This document shows, in pieces, positions 1-8,207 of a DNA stretch of 64,000 nucleotides. Location: positions 1 to 64,000 of the forward strand of contig JBLNDT010000071.1 of assembly GCA_050261915.1 (NCBI GenBank). The letters are read 5' to 3'. A program made the position numbers and the translations under genes. Under the pieces are notes generated by a model, which did no database searches, was not told where the DNA came from, and was given only the letters and a program-made list of their open reading frames with translations. The stretch is from UBA699 sp050261915 (GTDB lineage: Bacteria; Bacillota; Clostridia; Clostridiales; Clostridiaceae). How positions within the stretch are numbered: position 1 is the stretch's first letter; every line of letters begins with the position of its first letter.

Positions 1-8
1 TGAAAGCT

Positions 9-281
9 ATGAATCAACCACAGAATCTGCAGCCGCAGCCAGCATCAGGAAATCAAACAACATTTTCATTTCAGGAACTGGCAAGAAATAATGGGAAGGA
101 TGGCAATCCCGCATATGTAGCGGTAAATGGCATGGTTTATGATGTTACAAACAATGCTGCCTGGGCAGCCGCAACTCACTTTGGAATGACTGCAGGGAAG
201 GACCTGACTAGTGAATTTGCCTCCTGCCATGCAGGTCAGCCTATATTGAATAAATTAAAAATAGTGGGGAAGCTGAAATGA
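9..281 (+). CDS. Cytochrome b5-like heme-binding domain protein
   Basis: Small protein (90 residues from the first visible ATG) whose residues about 19-90 match a cytochrome b5-like fold: FSFQELARNNG, AYVAVNGMVYDVTN and a THFGMTAGKDLTSEF segment in the place of the b5 heme-binding loop. Histidines in THFG and SCHAG are the candidate axial heme ligands (inferred). The N-terminus is Gln/Pro-rich, and the frame stays open to the left edge, so the true start may lie outside the window. Its stop overlaps the ATG of the hydrogenase small subunit (ATGA), so the two are translationally coupled; a role as electron carrier for the hydrogenase is inferred from that coupling. No signal peptide or membrane segment is visible. 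Confidence 0.75.
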   Translation: MNQPQNLQPQPASGNQTTFSFQELARNNGKDGNPAYVAVNGMVYDVTNNAAWAAATHFGMTAGKDLTSEFASCHAGQPILNKLKIVGKLK

Positions 282-1180
282 GTAATGGAAAAATCAGCTG
301 TGCTGAATATAAAGCAAGGTTAAATACAGCAGCAAATCTTTTAGATACTGTTAAGACGCAAATAACACAGGGGGCATTAAAGAAAAAGAACCTTGTATGG
401 CTTGAATTGACAGGATGTTCTGGCAATATTATATCACTTCTGGATGGATCAAATCCTGATTTCAAATACTTAATTTCCAACATGACTAATTTCATATATA
501 ACAACAGTCTTTCGGCAAGTGACGGGCAGAACGCTATGGAGCAGTTGTTTGGAGTCATAGGAAGTGACTATATTCTTGCTGTTGAAGGTGCTATAGCCAC
601 TAAGAATAACGGTTACTATAACATTATCGGCAGAAAGGATGGTAACATGGTAACGGCTCTTGAAGCAGTAAAAACACTTGGTGAGAAGGCAGAATATGTT
701 ATTGCCATAGGTGCTTGTGCAGTGCACGGAGGTGTTTCTGCAGCAAAGCCAAACCCTTCAGAGTGTGTAAGTGTTCAAAATGTGTTAAAACGAAAAGTTA
801 TAAAACTGCCGGGCTGCCCGTGTAATCCGGACTGGTTTATGGGTACCCTGGCTCATATCCTGCTTTATGGTGAACCTGAACTTGACAGTAAAGATAGACC
901 ACTTTTGTTTTATAGTACGTTGATTCATGACAGGTGCCCACGGAGGTCATATTTTGATAAGGGTATCTTCGCTGAGAAACTTGGAGATAAATCCTGTATG
1001 TTCAAATTAGGGTGCCGCGGGCCGGTTACACCTATAGACTGCCCGGTAAGGCAATGGAATGAATATGTAAATTGGCCAATTAAGGACGACACACCATGCA
1101 TTGGTTGTGCACAATTTGGCTTCCCTGATGCAATGGAGCCCTTTATCACCTACAATACAACAAGAGAGGTTGAAAAATGA
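278..1180 (+). CDS. [NiFe] hydrogenase small subunit
   Basis: Electron-transfer subunit of a [NiFe] hydrogenase, 300 residues, carrying the Fe-S clusters that pass electrons between the large subunit's active site and an acceptor. Cluster ligands visible include GACAVHGG and LPGCPCNPDW (proximal), IHDRCPRRSYFD and CMFKLGCRGP (distal), and DCPVRQWN with PCIGCAQFGFPD (medial region). The N-terminal proximal motif reads WLELTGCSGN, whereas the usual form is CTGCS; the first of the two Cys is therefore Leu. There is no twin-arginine signal peptide, so the enzyme is predicted to be cytoplasmic. The start ATG overlaps the stop of the cytochrome b5-like gene, and its own stop overlaps the large-subunit ATG. 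Assignment is firm; the direction (uptake or evolution) is not readable from sequence. Confidence 0.93.
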   Translation: MSNGKISCAEYKARLNTAANLLDTVKTQITQGALKKKNLVWLELTGCSGNIISLLDGSNPDFKYLISNMTNFIYNNSLSASDGQNAMEQLFGVIGSDYILAVEGAIATKNNGYYNIIGRKDGNMVTALEAVKTLGEKAEYVIAIGACAVHGGVSAAKPNPSECVSVQNVLKRKVIKLPGCPCNPDWFMGTLAHILLYGEPELDSKDRPLLFYSTLIHDRCPRRSYFDKGIFAEKLGDKSCMFKLGCRGPVTPIDCPVRQWNEYVNWPIKDDTPCIGCAQFGFPDAMEPFITYNTTREVEK

Positions 1181-2589
1181 CAAAGAAGATTATTATTAAT
1201 CCAGTTACCAGGATAAGCGGATTCATGGAAATTCAAGCAGATATCGAAAATAACAAGGTGGTGGATGCTAAAACAGAAGGATTATTATTTCGCGGCTTTG
1301 AAAAAATGTTAATTGGCAGGAATCCGTTTGATGCAGTTTATTTTACACAACGTATTTGCGGCATTTGCTCCACCGCCCATTCCATGGCATCAACCCTTGC
1401 CTTAGAGGATGCTATAGGCGTGGTGCCCGACCAGCAGGGAAGATATTTAAGAGACATTATTCATGGATGTGAATTTCTTCAAAATCATATCCGTCATTTT
1501 TACCAGTATACCATTCCGGACTTTGTCAAGCTGCCAGAGGATTATCCCCTATTTAAGGCAGAGCATAATGATTTCAGGATTCCAAAAGAAAAAAATGACA
1601 GACTGGTTAAAGATTACTTTGATTCCCTTGATATAAGCCGTAGTGCCCATGAAATGCTTGCAGTGCTTGGTGGCAAGGCCCCACACAACCATGGGGTGTT
1701 TATCGGGGGCATTACTACACAGGCAACTACCGATAAAATTATCAAGATAAAATCCATACTACATTCCATATACCAATTTATAAATGATAGAATGCTTCCT
1801 GATGTTTATACCATTTCAGAATATTACAAGGACTATTTTAATATGGGGGGAGGATATGATAATCTTCTAAGCTTAGGTTGCTTCAATGGGTACAAAAATC
1901 TAGGAACCTTATATGTAAACCCTCTTGTATATACCCATGGTAAAACAAGTATGTTCAATCCTGATAGTATCACTGAAAATATTGATTATGCCTGGTATAA
2001 GGACGGAAAAAGCACGGAGAAACCCTCCACAGCTGACCCGGAGCCAGATATGAGCAAACCTGAAGCATATTCATGGGTTAAGGCTCCAAGATATAACAAT
2101 CTGCCCTATGAAACTGGTCCCCTGGCCAGACAATGGCTATCCGGCGAATACCAAAACGGCATATCAACAATGGACAGAATCATCGCCAGAATTTTAGAAG
2201 CAAGAAAGATAGCTTTAATTATGAATAAACTGCTTGATAATCTTATCCCTGGTGTATCTGTGCAAGAGAAATACTCCCTTCCCCAAAAAGCCACGGGAAA
2301 AGGGTTAATTGATACTACCAGAGGTGCTCTGGCACATTGGCTGAAAATCGATAATGAACTTATTTCCTTTTATCAGATAATAACTCCATCTGCCTGGAAT
2401 CTTTCAACAAGAACTAGCAATGGTATGAAAGGAACTGCTGAACAGGCACTTATGAATACACCTGTAAAAGATATCAATACTCCTATAGAATTAGGCAGAA
2501 CTGTTCGCTCTTTTGACCCGTGCATTTCCTGTGCAACCCATATTTACACAGGAGGAAAGCACGTAAATACTATACACGTTACTCCTTAA
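1177..2589 (+). CDS. [NiFe] hydrogenase large subunit
   Basis: Catalytic subunit, 470 residues. Both Cys pairs that hold the Ni-Fe centre are present: RICGICSTAHS near residue 60 and DPCISCATH near the C-terminus. The 15 residues after the final His (starting IYTGG) are the expected peptide removed by a maturation endopeptidase once nickel is inserted. The start ATG overlaps the small-subunit stop (ATGA). No maturation genes (hypA-F, protease) lie in the visible downstream region, so they must be elsewhere or upstream of the window. At 470 residues it is shorter than classical periplasmic large subunits (about 550). A strong terminator follows within 40 bases, ending the operon. Confidence 0.95.
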   Translation: MTKKIIINPVTRISGFMEIQADIENNKVVDAKTEGLLFRGFEKMLIGRNPFDAVYFTQRICGICSTAHSMASTLALEDAIGVVPDQQGRYLRDIIHGCEFLQNHIRHFYQYTIPDFVKLPEDYPLFKAEHNDFRIPKEKNDRLVKDYFDSLDISRSAHEMLAVLGGKAPHNHGVFIGGITTQATTDKIIKIKSILHSIYQFINDRMLPDVYTISEYYKDYFNMGGGYDNLLSLGCFNGYKNLGTLYVNPLVYTHGKTSMFNPDSITENIDYAWYKDGKSTEKPSTADPEPDMSKPEAYSWVKAPRYNNLPYETGPLARQWLSGEYQNGISTMDRIIARILEARKIALIMNKLLDNLIPGVSVQEKYSLPQKATGKGLIDTTRGALAHWLKIDNELISFYQIITPSAWNLSTRTSNGMKGTAEQALMNTPVKDINTPIELGRTVRSFDPCISCATHIYTGGKHVNTIHVTP

Positions 2590-2623
2590 ATGGAATACAT
2601 ATACAGTTATTTTTATATTAAAG

Positions 2624-2655
2624 AAACCCAGCATGATATTTTCGCTGGGTTTTAT
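2624..2655 (+). terminator. Intrinsic terminator of hydrogenase operon
   Basis: Inverted repeat AAACCCAGC / GCTGGGTTT with an 11-base loop followed by T-rich sequence, 34 bases after the large-subunit stop. Confidence 0.85.
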
Positions 2656-2732
2656 TGAAATTATTGGACTTTATTATTATGAAATACTAGTCTGCTTTTG
2701 GTTAATTTAAATATGATTATCTTATTTTAAAT

Positions 2733-3017
2733 TTGGCTACGGTTGCAAGTGTTCAAAACTATGTTAAATTGATAGAAGATGAAATTGTAAAAATACTTGA
2801 GGATAATCAAAGTAATCTTAATCTATCTAATAAGCAAAAAGAAAGATGGCGTAAAAAATGTTTGTGTTTAGTCGAGTTTAAAGATGTTAAGAAAATTGCT
2901 ACTTAAGAATTTGATCACCAAAGCAATATGGACGACTGGTTAATCATAGAAAAAATTGAAGATGTAGTGATAGGCACAAGTATTTCTTATAATTACAATA
3001 ATTCTAAGCTTAAGTAA
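2733..3017 (+). pseudogene. Decayed gene remnant, unknown family
   Basis: One reading frame with coding-like composition runs through this stretch but is broken by TAA at 2904-2906. The first part reads ...ASVQNYVKLIEDEIVKIL... and ends ...VEFKDVKKIAT; the same frame continues EFDHQSNMDDWLIIEKIED... to a second TAA at 3015. No ATG and no Shine-Dalgarno site precede it, only a TTG at 2733. A terminator follows at 3035. I read it as the remains of a small gene that lost its start and gained a stop. I do not recognise the family. It could also be chance open frame in AT-rich DNA. Confidence 0.35.
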
Positions 3018-3034
3018 AACAAATAATATACTAG

Positions 3035-3073
3035 AACACCGCATTATTCAAAGTTGAATTTCGCGGTGTTTTT
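3035..3073 (+). terminator. Intrinsic terminator after gene remnant
   Basis: Stem AACACCGC / GCGGTGTT with an additional inner stem ATTCA/TGAAT and a short T-run. Its presence just after the broken frame at 2733-3017 supports that frame having once been a gene. Confidence 0.75.
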
Positions 3074-3269
3074 GCGTCGTAATCGTAATATAGTGCGAAG
3101 TAAGAACTATTCATACTGTTTACTGTTAGAGTGTAACTGAGGCACTCTTTTTTGAAAGAATATTGACAAATACTATATTATGATATGTCGTTAAATGTAT
3201 TTTCTATGATAAGAGGGTAACATGGCATTCTTAGGAATACAATATATTTAATGGTATTTTCATATTGAT

Positions 3270-3297
3270 TTATTCCAAAAAAGGAATAAGATATAAT
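3270..3297 (+). promoter_or_regulatory. Candidate operator and -10 box upstream of yyaL-like gene
   Basis: A perfect 7-base inverted repeat (TTATTCC, 6 A, GGAATAA; 3270-3289) abuts TATAAT at 3292-3297. A palindrome directly before a -10 box suggests a repressor site or a roadblock, but no good -35 is visible and no regulator is identified. Confidence 0.35.
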
Positions 3298-3349
3298 CAA
3301 GTAAGAGATAATATATATTTAGATATTAAATATAAAGGAAGGTGCTGTT

Positions 3350-5404
3350 ATGACAACAAATTCAGAAAAAGTACCTAATAAATTGATTACAGAAAAATCT
3401 CCATATCTTTTGCAGCATGCTTATAACCCTGTAAAATGGTATCCTTGGGGGAGCGAAGCCTTTGAAAAAGCCAAGGCTGAGGATAAGCCAATATTCTTAA
3501 GCATCGGTTATTCAACCTGCCATTGGTGTCATGTTATGGAGCGTGAATCTTTTGAAGATATGCAGGTGGCTGAAATTTTAAACGAAAACTTTGTAGCAAT
3601 TAAAGTTGACCGAGAAGAAAGACCTGATATAGACAACATATATATGACCTACTGTCAGGCTATCACAGGAAATGGGGGATGGCCTCTTTCTATATTCATG
3701 ACCAGTGATAAAAAACCTTTTTTTGCTGGAACTTATTTTCCTAAGAACGAGCGTTATGGAAGAATGGGGTTTATGGAGATACTCCATAATATAAATGAGG
3801 CATGGGAAAACAACAAGGAAAAGCTTCTTGAATCAAGCAATAATATGCATAAAGAGTTATCCAAAATAAGCACCAGTAAAGAAAATGAAGCAATGGATCC
3901 GAAAATAGTTGAAAATACAGTTAAGGAGCTCAAATCATATTATGAGGAAAAACATGGCGGTTTTTCAAATGCACCTAAATTCCCAACCCCACATAATTTA
4001 ATGTTCCTTTTAAGATATTATCATATTAGTAAGGATACAGAAGTTCTTAATATGGTAGAAAATACGTTGGCTTCCATGTACAAGGGTGGAATTTTTGACC
4101 ATATAGGTTTTGGTTTCTCAAGATATTCTACAGATTCAAAGTGGCTTGTACCACATTTTGAAAAGATGCTTTATGATAATGCACTGCTGGCTTTTGTATA
4201 TACTGAAGCTTATCATTTAACCAAAAACAATTTATATAAGAAAGTAGCAGAAAAAGTATTTGAATACGTACTTAAAACCATGCAGCATAAAGGAGGCGGA
4301 TTTTACTCTGCTGAAGATGCAGATTCAGAAGGGATTGAGGGGAAATTCTATATCTGGACAAAAGAAGAAGTGGTTAAAATGCTTGGAGAAGAAGAGGGTG
4401 AACTATTTTCAAAGTATTATGATATAACTTTTAGGGGCAATTTTGAGGGTAAAAACATACCAAATCTAATCAATTCAGATATTGATGAAATTCAAAATAA
4501 TCCGAAACTTGAAGAAAAACTGGAAGGTATGCTGAAACAACTATACATTTATAGAGAAAATAGAATTCACCCCTTTAAGGATGATAAAATACTTACCTCC
4601 TGGAATGGTCTTATGATTGCAGCCTTGGCATATGGAGGCAGAGTATTTGAAAACAGCCAGTATATTGAAGCTGCTGAAAACTCAGCTAAGTTTATTATCC
4701 ATAAGCTTATAAATGAAGAAGAAAGGCTGCTCTCCAGGTTTAGAGAGGGTGAAGCTTCTAATCTAGGGCTTTTAGAAGATTATGCTTTCCTGGTGTTTGG
4801 ATTAATTGAACTATATGAAGTAACCTTAGACAGCTTTTATCTAGATAAAGCTGTATCTTTAAATGATGACATGATTAAACTGTTTTATGACCAGGAACAT
4901 GGCGGTTTCTTCCTATATGGAGAAGATGGTGAAGAACTCATAATGCGTCCTAAGGATTTTTATGACGGAGCTGTTCCTTCAGGGAATTCTGCCGCTTTAA
5001 TAAACATGGTTAGGCTTTCAAAAATCCTTGGCAGGCAGGAATATATGGAGATTGTTGATAAAACCTTCCTGTTTGCAGCTGAAATGGTTTCAAGAAATCC
5101 TGCGGCTTATACTTATCTAGCTTTAGCTTATATGCTCAGTATAAATCATGGGAATGAAATAGTTATTGCAGGAAATAGGTTTTACCCAAAGGTTAAGGAT
5201 ATGATAATGGCTGTAAATGCAGAATACATGCCATTTTCAACACTGGTTTTAAATGATGATGATGCTGTGTTAAATAATTTGATTCCTCAAATTAAAGACC
5301 AGAAAGAGATACAAGGGGAAGCTGTGGGGTACGTGTGCCACAACTATGCCTGCAGCAAGCCAACTGTTGATTTGGAAGAGTTTCAGCAGCTTATTAAAAA
5401 GTAA
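3350..5404 (+). CDS. YyaL/SSP411-type thioredoxin-domain protein
   Basis: Protein of 684 residues, the full length of the YyaL (spermatogenesis-associated protein 20) family. It has an N-terminal thioredoxin-like DUF255 domain with the CHWCHVM active-site motif at about residues 63-69, followed by an (alpha/alpha)6 toroid like that of glycan-processing enzymes. Typical family motifs are SPYLLQHAYNPVKWYPW near the N-terminus and GGFYSAEDADSEG in the toroid. The biochemical role is not established; redox or sugar epimerase-like activity has been suggested for the family. The start is set by AAGGAAGG 8 bases before the ATG. It is followed at once by the argS promoter. Confidence 0.9.
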   Translation: MTTNSEKVPNKLITEKSPYLLQHAYNPVKWYPWGSEAFEKAKAEDKPIFLSIGYSTCHWCHVMERESFEDMQVAEILNENFVAIKVDREERPDIDNIYMTYCQAITGNGGWPLSIFMTSDKKPFFAGTYFPKNERYGRMGFMEILHNINEAWENNKEKLLESSNNMHKELSKISTSKENEAMDPKIVENTVKELKSYYEEKHGGFSNAPKFPTPHNLMFLLRYYHISKDTEVLNMVENTLASMYKGGIFDHIGFGFSRYSTDSKWLVPHFEKMLYDNALLAFVYTEAYHLTKNNLYKKVAEKVFEYVLKTMQHKGGGFYSAEDADSEGIEGKFYIWTKEEVVKMLGEEEGELFSKYYDITFRGNFEGKNIPNLINSDIDEIQNNPKLEEKLEGMLKQLYIYRENRIHPFKDDKILTSWNGLMIAALAYGGRVFENSQYIEAAENSAKFIIHKLINEEERLLSRFREGEASNLGLLEDYAFLVFGLIELYEVTLDSFYLDKAVSLNDDMIKLFYDQEHGGFFLYGEDGEELIMRPKDFYDGAVPSGNSAALINMVRLSKILGRQEYMEIVDKTFLFAAEMVSRNPAAYTYLALAYMLSINHGNEIVIAGNRFYPKVKDMIMAVNAEYMPFSTLVLNDDDAVLNNLIPQIKDQKEIQGEAVGYVCHNYACSKPTVDLEEFQQLIKK

Positions 5405-5411
5405 AATTCTA

Positions 5412-5441
5412 TTGACAACATATAAAATAAAATCTTATAAT
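5412..5441 (+). promoter_or_regulatory. argS promoter
   Basis: TTGACA at 5412-5417 and TATAAT at 5436-5441 with an 18-base spacer, both exact sigma-A consensus hexamers. Transcription should begin near 5448, only a few bases before the T-box-like motif. Confidence 0.8.
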
Positions 5442-5453
5442 TTAATTATAAAT

Positions 5454-5505
5454 TAGAGTGGTACGAGAATTAAACCGTCTCTGTTATTTGAGGGATGGTT
5501 TTTTT
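5454..5505 (+). promoter_or_regulatory. T-box-like antiterminator/terminator of argS, no Stem I
   Basis: AGAG-TGGT-ACG at 5455-5465 can pair with CGT-CTCT at 5476-5482, leaving TGGT bulged. This is the layout of a T-box antiterminator, where the TGGN bulge binds the NCCA end of uncharged tRNA. The CGTCTCT strand is shared with a competing terminator: AAACCGTCTCT (5472-5482) pairs, with two G-U pairs, to AGGGATGGTTT (5491-5501), then a T-run. A specifier stem (Stem I), which normally reads the tRNA anticodon, has no space: the promoter ends at 5441. The structure is by hand pairing; function is inferred. Confidence 0.65.
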
Positions 5506-5525
5506 ACATGCAGGAGGTAAAATAG

Positions 5526-7217
5526 ATGGATTATAAAAGTTTAGTTGCAGAGAGAATTGGAGAAGCAGCAGGTACTGATGCTGTTTCAATAGAAAGGTTC
5601 ATTGAAATCCCGCCAAGACCGGAAATGGGGGATTATGCCTTTCCTTGTTTTCAACTGTCAAAGGTTATGAAAAAATCTCCAACTGTGATTTCTGCTGAAT
5701 TAGCTGATAAAATCAATAAGGATGGATTTGAAAAGGTTCAAAGTGAAGGCCCTTATCTGAACTTTTTTATGGATAAATCAACATTTACAAAGGATACAAT
5801 TGAAAAAATACTTAGTGAAGGAGACAGCTATGGTTCATCAAAAGATGGACAGGGCAAAAATGTTACTATTGATTTTTCGTCACCAAACATAGCAAAGCCT
5901 TTCCATGTAGGTCACCTTTTTAGTACAGCAATTGGGAATTCTCTATACAGGATTTTAAGCTTTGAAGGATACAATTGTATTGGAATAAATCATCTTGGAG
6001 ACTGGGGTACTCAGTTTGGAAAACTTATTTCAGCTTACAAGAGATGGTGCAATCTTGATGCACTTCAAAAGGAACCAATTAAAGAGCTTTTAAGAATTTA
6101 TGTTAAATTTCATGATGAGGCTGAAAAAGACCCATCATTAGAAGATGAAGCTAGAATGTACTTTAAAAAGCTTGAGGATGGTTCCGAGGAAGAAACAAGA
6201 CTTTGGAACACCTTCAAAGATTTAAGCCTAAAAGAATTCCAAAAGGTTTATGATCTTCTTGGAGTTAAATTTGATTCAGTTGCAGGAGAAAGCTTTTATA
6301 CAGACAAGATGGATCCTGTAGTTGAGGAGATAGATAAAAAAGGTCTTCTTGTAGAGAGCAATGGTGCTCAGGTTGTTATGCTTGATGAATATAATATGCC
6401 TCCATGCATAATAAAAAAGGCTGATGGTGCTACCATGTACGCAACCCGTGACTTGGCAGCAGCTATATATAGGAAGAAAAATTATGACTTTTACAAGAGC
6501 CTTTATGTTGTAGGACTTGATCAGTCTCTGCATTTTAAACAGTTCTTTACAACACTGAAGCTTATGGGAAATGAGTGGGCGGATGACTGCAGACATATAG
6601 GGTTTGGTCTTGTAAGATTTGCTGATATGAAACTATCCACAAGAAAAGGTAATGTAATTTTCCTTGAGGACCTTTTGAAGGAATCCATAGATAAAACTCT
6701 TGAAATTATAAATGAAAAGAATCCAAACCTTGAAAACAAGGAAGAAGTTGCTAAAAAGGTCGGGGTTGGAGCTATGGTATTTACATACCTTAAAAACGGC
6801 AGGGAAAAGGATATAGTTTTTGATTGGAAGGAAATGCTCAGTTTTGATGGAGAAACAGGACCATATGTTCAGTACAGCTATGCAAGAGGAAAGAGCATAC
6901 TTAGAAAAGTTGGTGAAAACACTGCTGCTCCTGATTACAGCAAGCTTGATTCCAAGGAAGAATATGAGCTTGTAAAAACACTTCAAGGCTTCAATGGTGC
7001 TATTAATTATTCAATAGATAAATTTGAACCTTCTGTTGTTACAAGATATGCAGTAGATGTGGCAAAAGCATTTAATAAGTTTTATAATGCACATAAAATT
7101 TCAAATGTTGATGATGAATCACTTAAATGTGCAAGACTAAAAATGGTTGAGGCTGTATGCCAGGTGTTAAAAAATGCATTGTATTTAATTGGACTTGAAG
7201 TAGTAGAAAAGATGTAA
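5526..7217 (+). CDS. argS: Arginyl-tRNA synthetase
   Basis: Class I aminoacyl-tRNA synthetase that charges tRNA-Arg; 563 residues, normal length. The HIGH-type signature is SPNIAKPFHVGH (about residues 118-129) and the KMSKS-type loop is MKLSTRKGN near residue 370. An Arg N-terminal domain comes first (additional tRNA-core-recognising domain) and a DALR anticodon-binding domain last (GPYVQYSYARG onward). Start: ATG behind AGGAGG at 5512-5517. Expression is probably set by the short attenuator leader just upstream. The next gene, a YprB-like nuclease, begins 31 bases later with no terminator between, so they are likely cotranscribed. Confidence 0.96.
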   Translation: MDYKSLVAERIGEAAGTDAVSIERFIEIPPRPEMGDYAFPCFQLSKVMKKSPTVISAELADKINKDGFEKVQSEGPYLNFFMDKSTFTKDTIEKILSEGDSYGSSKDGQGKNVTIDFSSPNIAKPFHVGHLFSTAIGNSLYRILSFEGYNCIGINHLGDWGTQFGKLISAYKRWCNLDALQKEPIKELLRIYVKFHDEAEKDPSLEDEARMYFKKLEDGSEEETRLWNTFKDLSLKEFQKVYDLLGVKFDSVAGESFYTDKMDPVVEEIDKKGLLVESNGAQVVMLDEYNMPPCIIKKADGATMYATRDLAAAIYRKKNYDFYKSLYVVGLDQSLHFKQFFTTLKLMGNEWADDCRHIGFGLVRFADMKLSTRKGNVIFLEDLLKESIDKTLEIINEKNPNLENKEEVAKKVGVGAMVFTYLKNGREKDIVFDWKEMLSFDGETGPYVQYSYARGKSILRKVGENTAAPDYSKLDSKEEYELVKTLQGFNGAINYSIDKFEPSVVTRYAVDVAKAFNKFYNAHKISNVDDESLKCARLKMVEAVCQVLKNALYLIGLEVVEKM

Positions 7218-7248
7218 GGGAACAGGCTGTTAAGCTGGAGGAATAATT

Positions 7249-8025
7249 ATGTTTATCAAAGTATATGACAATATTGATTGTGTAGCAGAAAGCATAGAAA
7301 ATATTGTTTATTTTGACATAGAAACTACAGGGTTTGATAAGGAAAATGACAAAATAATAATGATCTCCTTTGGAAAGTTTAATAATAGAAGATTTTCTAT
7401 AAAACAATATTTTGCTGAAGGGCTAAATCAAGAAAAAGAACTCCTCAGTATTTTCTTAAATGATATTGAAAATGAAAATACCTGGTGTTCTTATAATGGG
7501 ATTGCTTTTGATGAACCTTTTATAAAAAGAAGGATGAATATTAATAAAATTTCAACACCGCTGCCTTTGGAACATGTGGATTTATACAGACTTATAAGGC
7601 CTTATCACAAGCATTTGGGGTTGGAAAGATGCAACCTGAAAACCGTTGAAAAACATATAGGAATTCATAGAAGAGACAGAATAGACGGTGGACTTAGTGT
7701 AGACCTATACAAGGAGTATCTTGATACTAGAAATAATGAAATTAAAGATATAATAATGCTTCATAATTATGAGGATGTATTAAATCTGCCAAGTATACAT
7801 CAATTTGCAGAGAAATTGCAAAATGACACAAGTATGGAGAGGGATGACGGGATAACACCAAAGCAGTCAAAATACCTTGAATTTCTCCTTTCAAAGAATC
7901 AACTGGAGTTGTGTGTGAACCTAAATAAGATTTCAAAAAAAGCAGCTTCAAAGATAATAGATAAAATAATTAAAGGAAATATAAATTCAGAAGAAATTAA
8001 TAGTATAGTAAGTAACAGCTATTAA
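7249..8025 (+). CDS. YprB-like RNase H-fold 3'-5' exonuclease domain protein
   Basis: Protein of 258 residues with a DnaQ-like/YprB exonuclease fold. Exo I is FDIETTGFD (Asp-x-Glu), Exo II is WCSYNGIAFDEPF with its Asp, and Exo III is HNYEDVLNL with a Tyr/Glu-Asp pair. Family members are predicted metal-dependent 3'-5' exonucleases related to the PolB proofreading domain. A second, more divergent copy lies at 11525. It follows argS by 31 bases and ends at a strong terminator. Start ATG has GGAGG 9 bases upstream. Confidence 0.82.
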   Translation: MFIKVYDNIDCVAESIENIVYFDIETTGFDKENDKIIMISFGKFNNRRFSIKQYFAEGLNQEKELLSIFLNDIENENTWCSYNGIAFDEPFIKRRMNINKISTPLPLEHVDLYRLIRPYHKHLGLERCNLKTVEKHIGIHRRDRIDGGLSVDLYKEYLDTRNNEIKDIIMLHNYEDVLNLPSIHQFAEKLQNDTSMERDDGITPKQSKYLEFLLSKNQLELCVNLNKISKKAASKIIDKIIKGNINSEEINSIVSNSY

Positions 8026-8055
8026 AAAACCTGCCTAGGCAGGTTTTCATTTTTT
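8026..8055 (+). terminator. Bidirectional intrinsic terminator
   Basis: AAAACCTGCC / GGCAGGTTTT palindrome with a minimal loop, followed on the plus strand by T-rich sequence and preceded by an A-run, so it can serve both the exonuclease gene and the opposing feo operon. Confidence 0.85.
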
Positions 8056-8193
8056 ATAATTTGGACAGTGGGAGGAACAGTTTCCACAGCTGTCACAATC
8101 ACATTCTCCAGATGCTTTTTTCTTTATATTTTTATATAAGATAAATACTGCAAGAGAAAGAATAATAATAGTTACTGTAATTTCAATAAACAT
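8047..8193 (-). CDS. FeoB-associated Cys-rich membrane protein
   Basis: A 48-residue protein: one N-terminal membrane segment (about residues 3-21, ITVTIIILSLAVFILY), a short basic stretch (KNIKKK) and a Cys-rich tail CDCDSCGNCSSHC. This layout is that of the small FeoB-associated Cys-rich proteins encoded next to feoB in Firmicutes, thought to help iron handling at the FeoB pore. The gene is the last of the feo operon, 14 bases after feoB, with GGAGGTG before its ATG. Confidence 0.85.
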   Translation of the reverse strand: MFIEITVTIIILSLAVFILYKNIKKKASGECDCDSCGNCSSHCPNYKK

Positions 8194-8207
8194 GTAAACA
8201 CCTCCAA

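Noticed and set aside
3163..3190. TTGACA at 3163-3168 as part of a promoter for the yyaL-like gene
   Set aside because: At 16-18 bases downstream the sequence (ATGTCG) is not a -10 box; TATATT closer by is too near.
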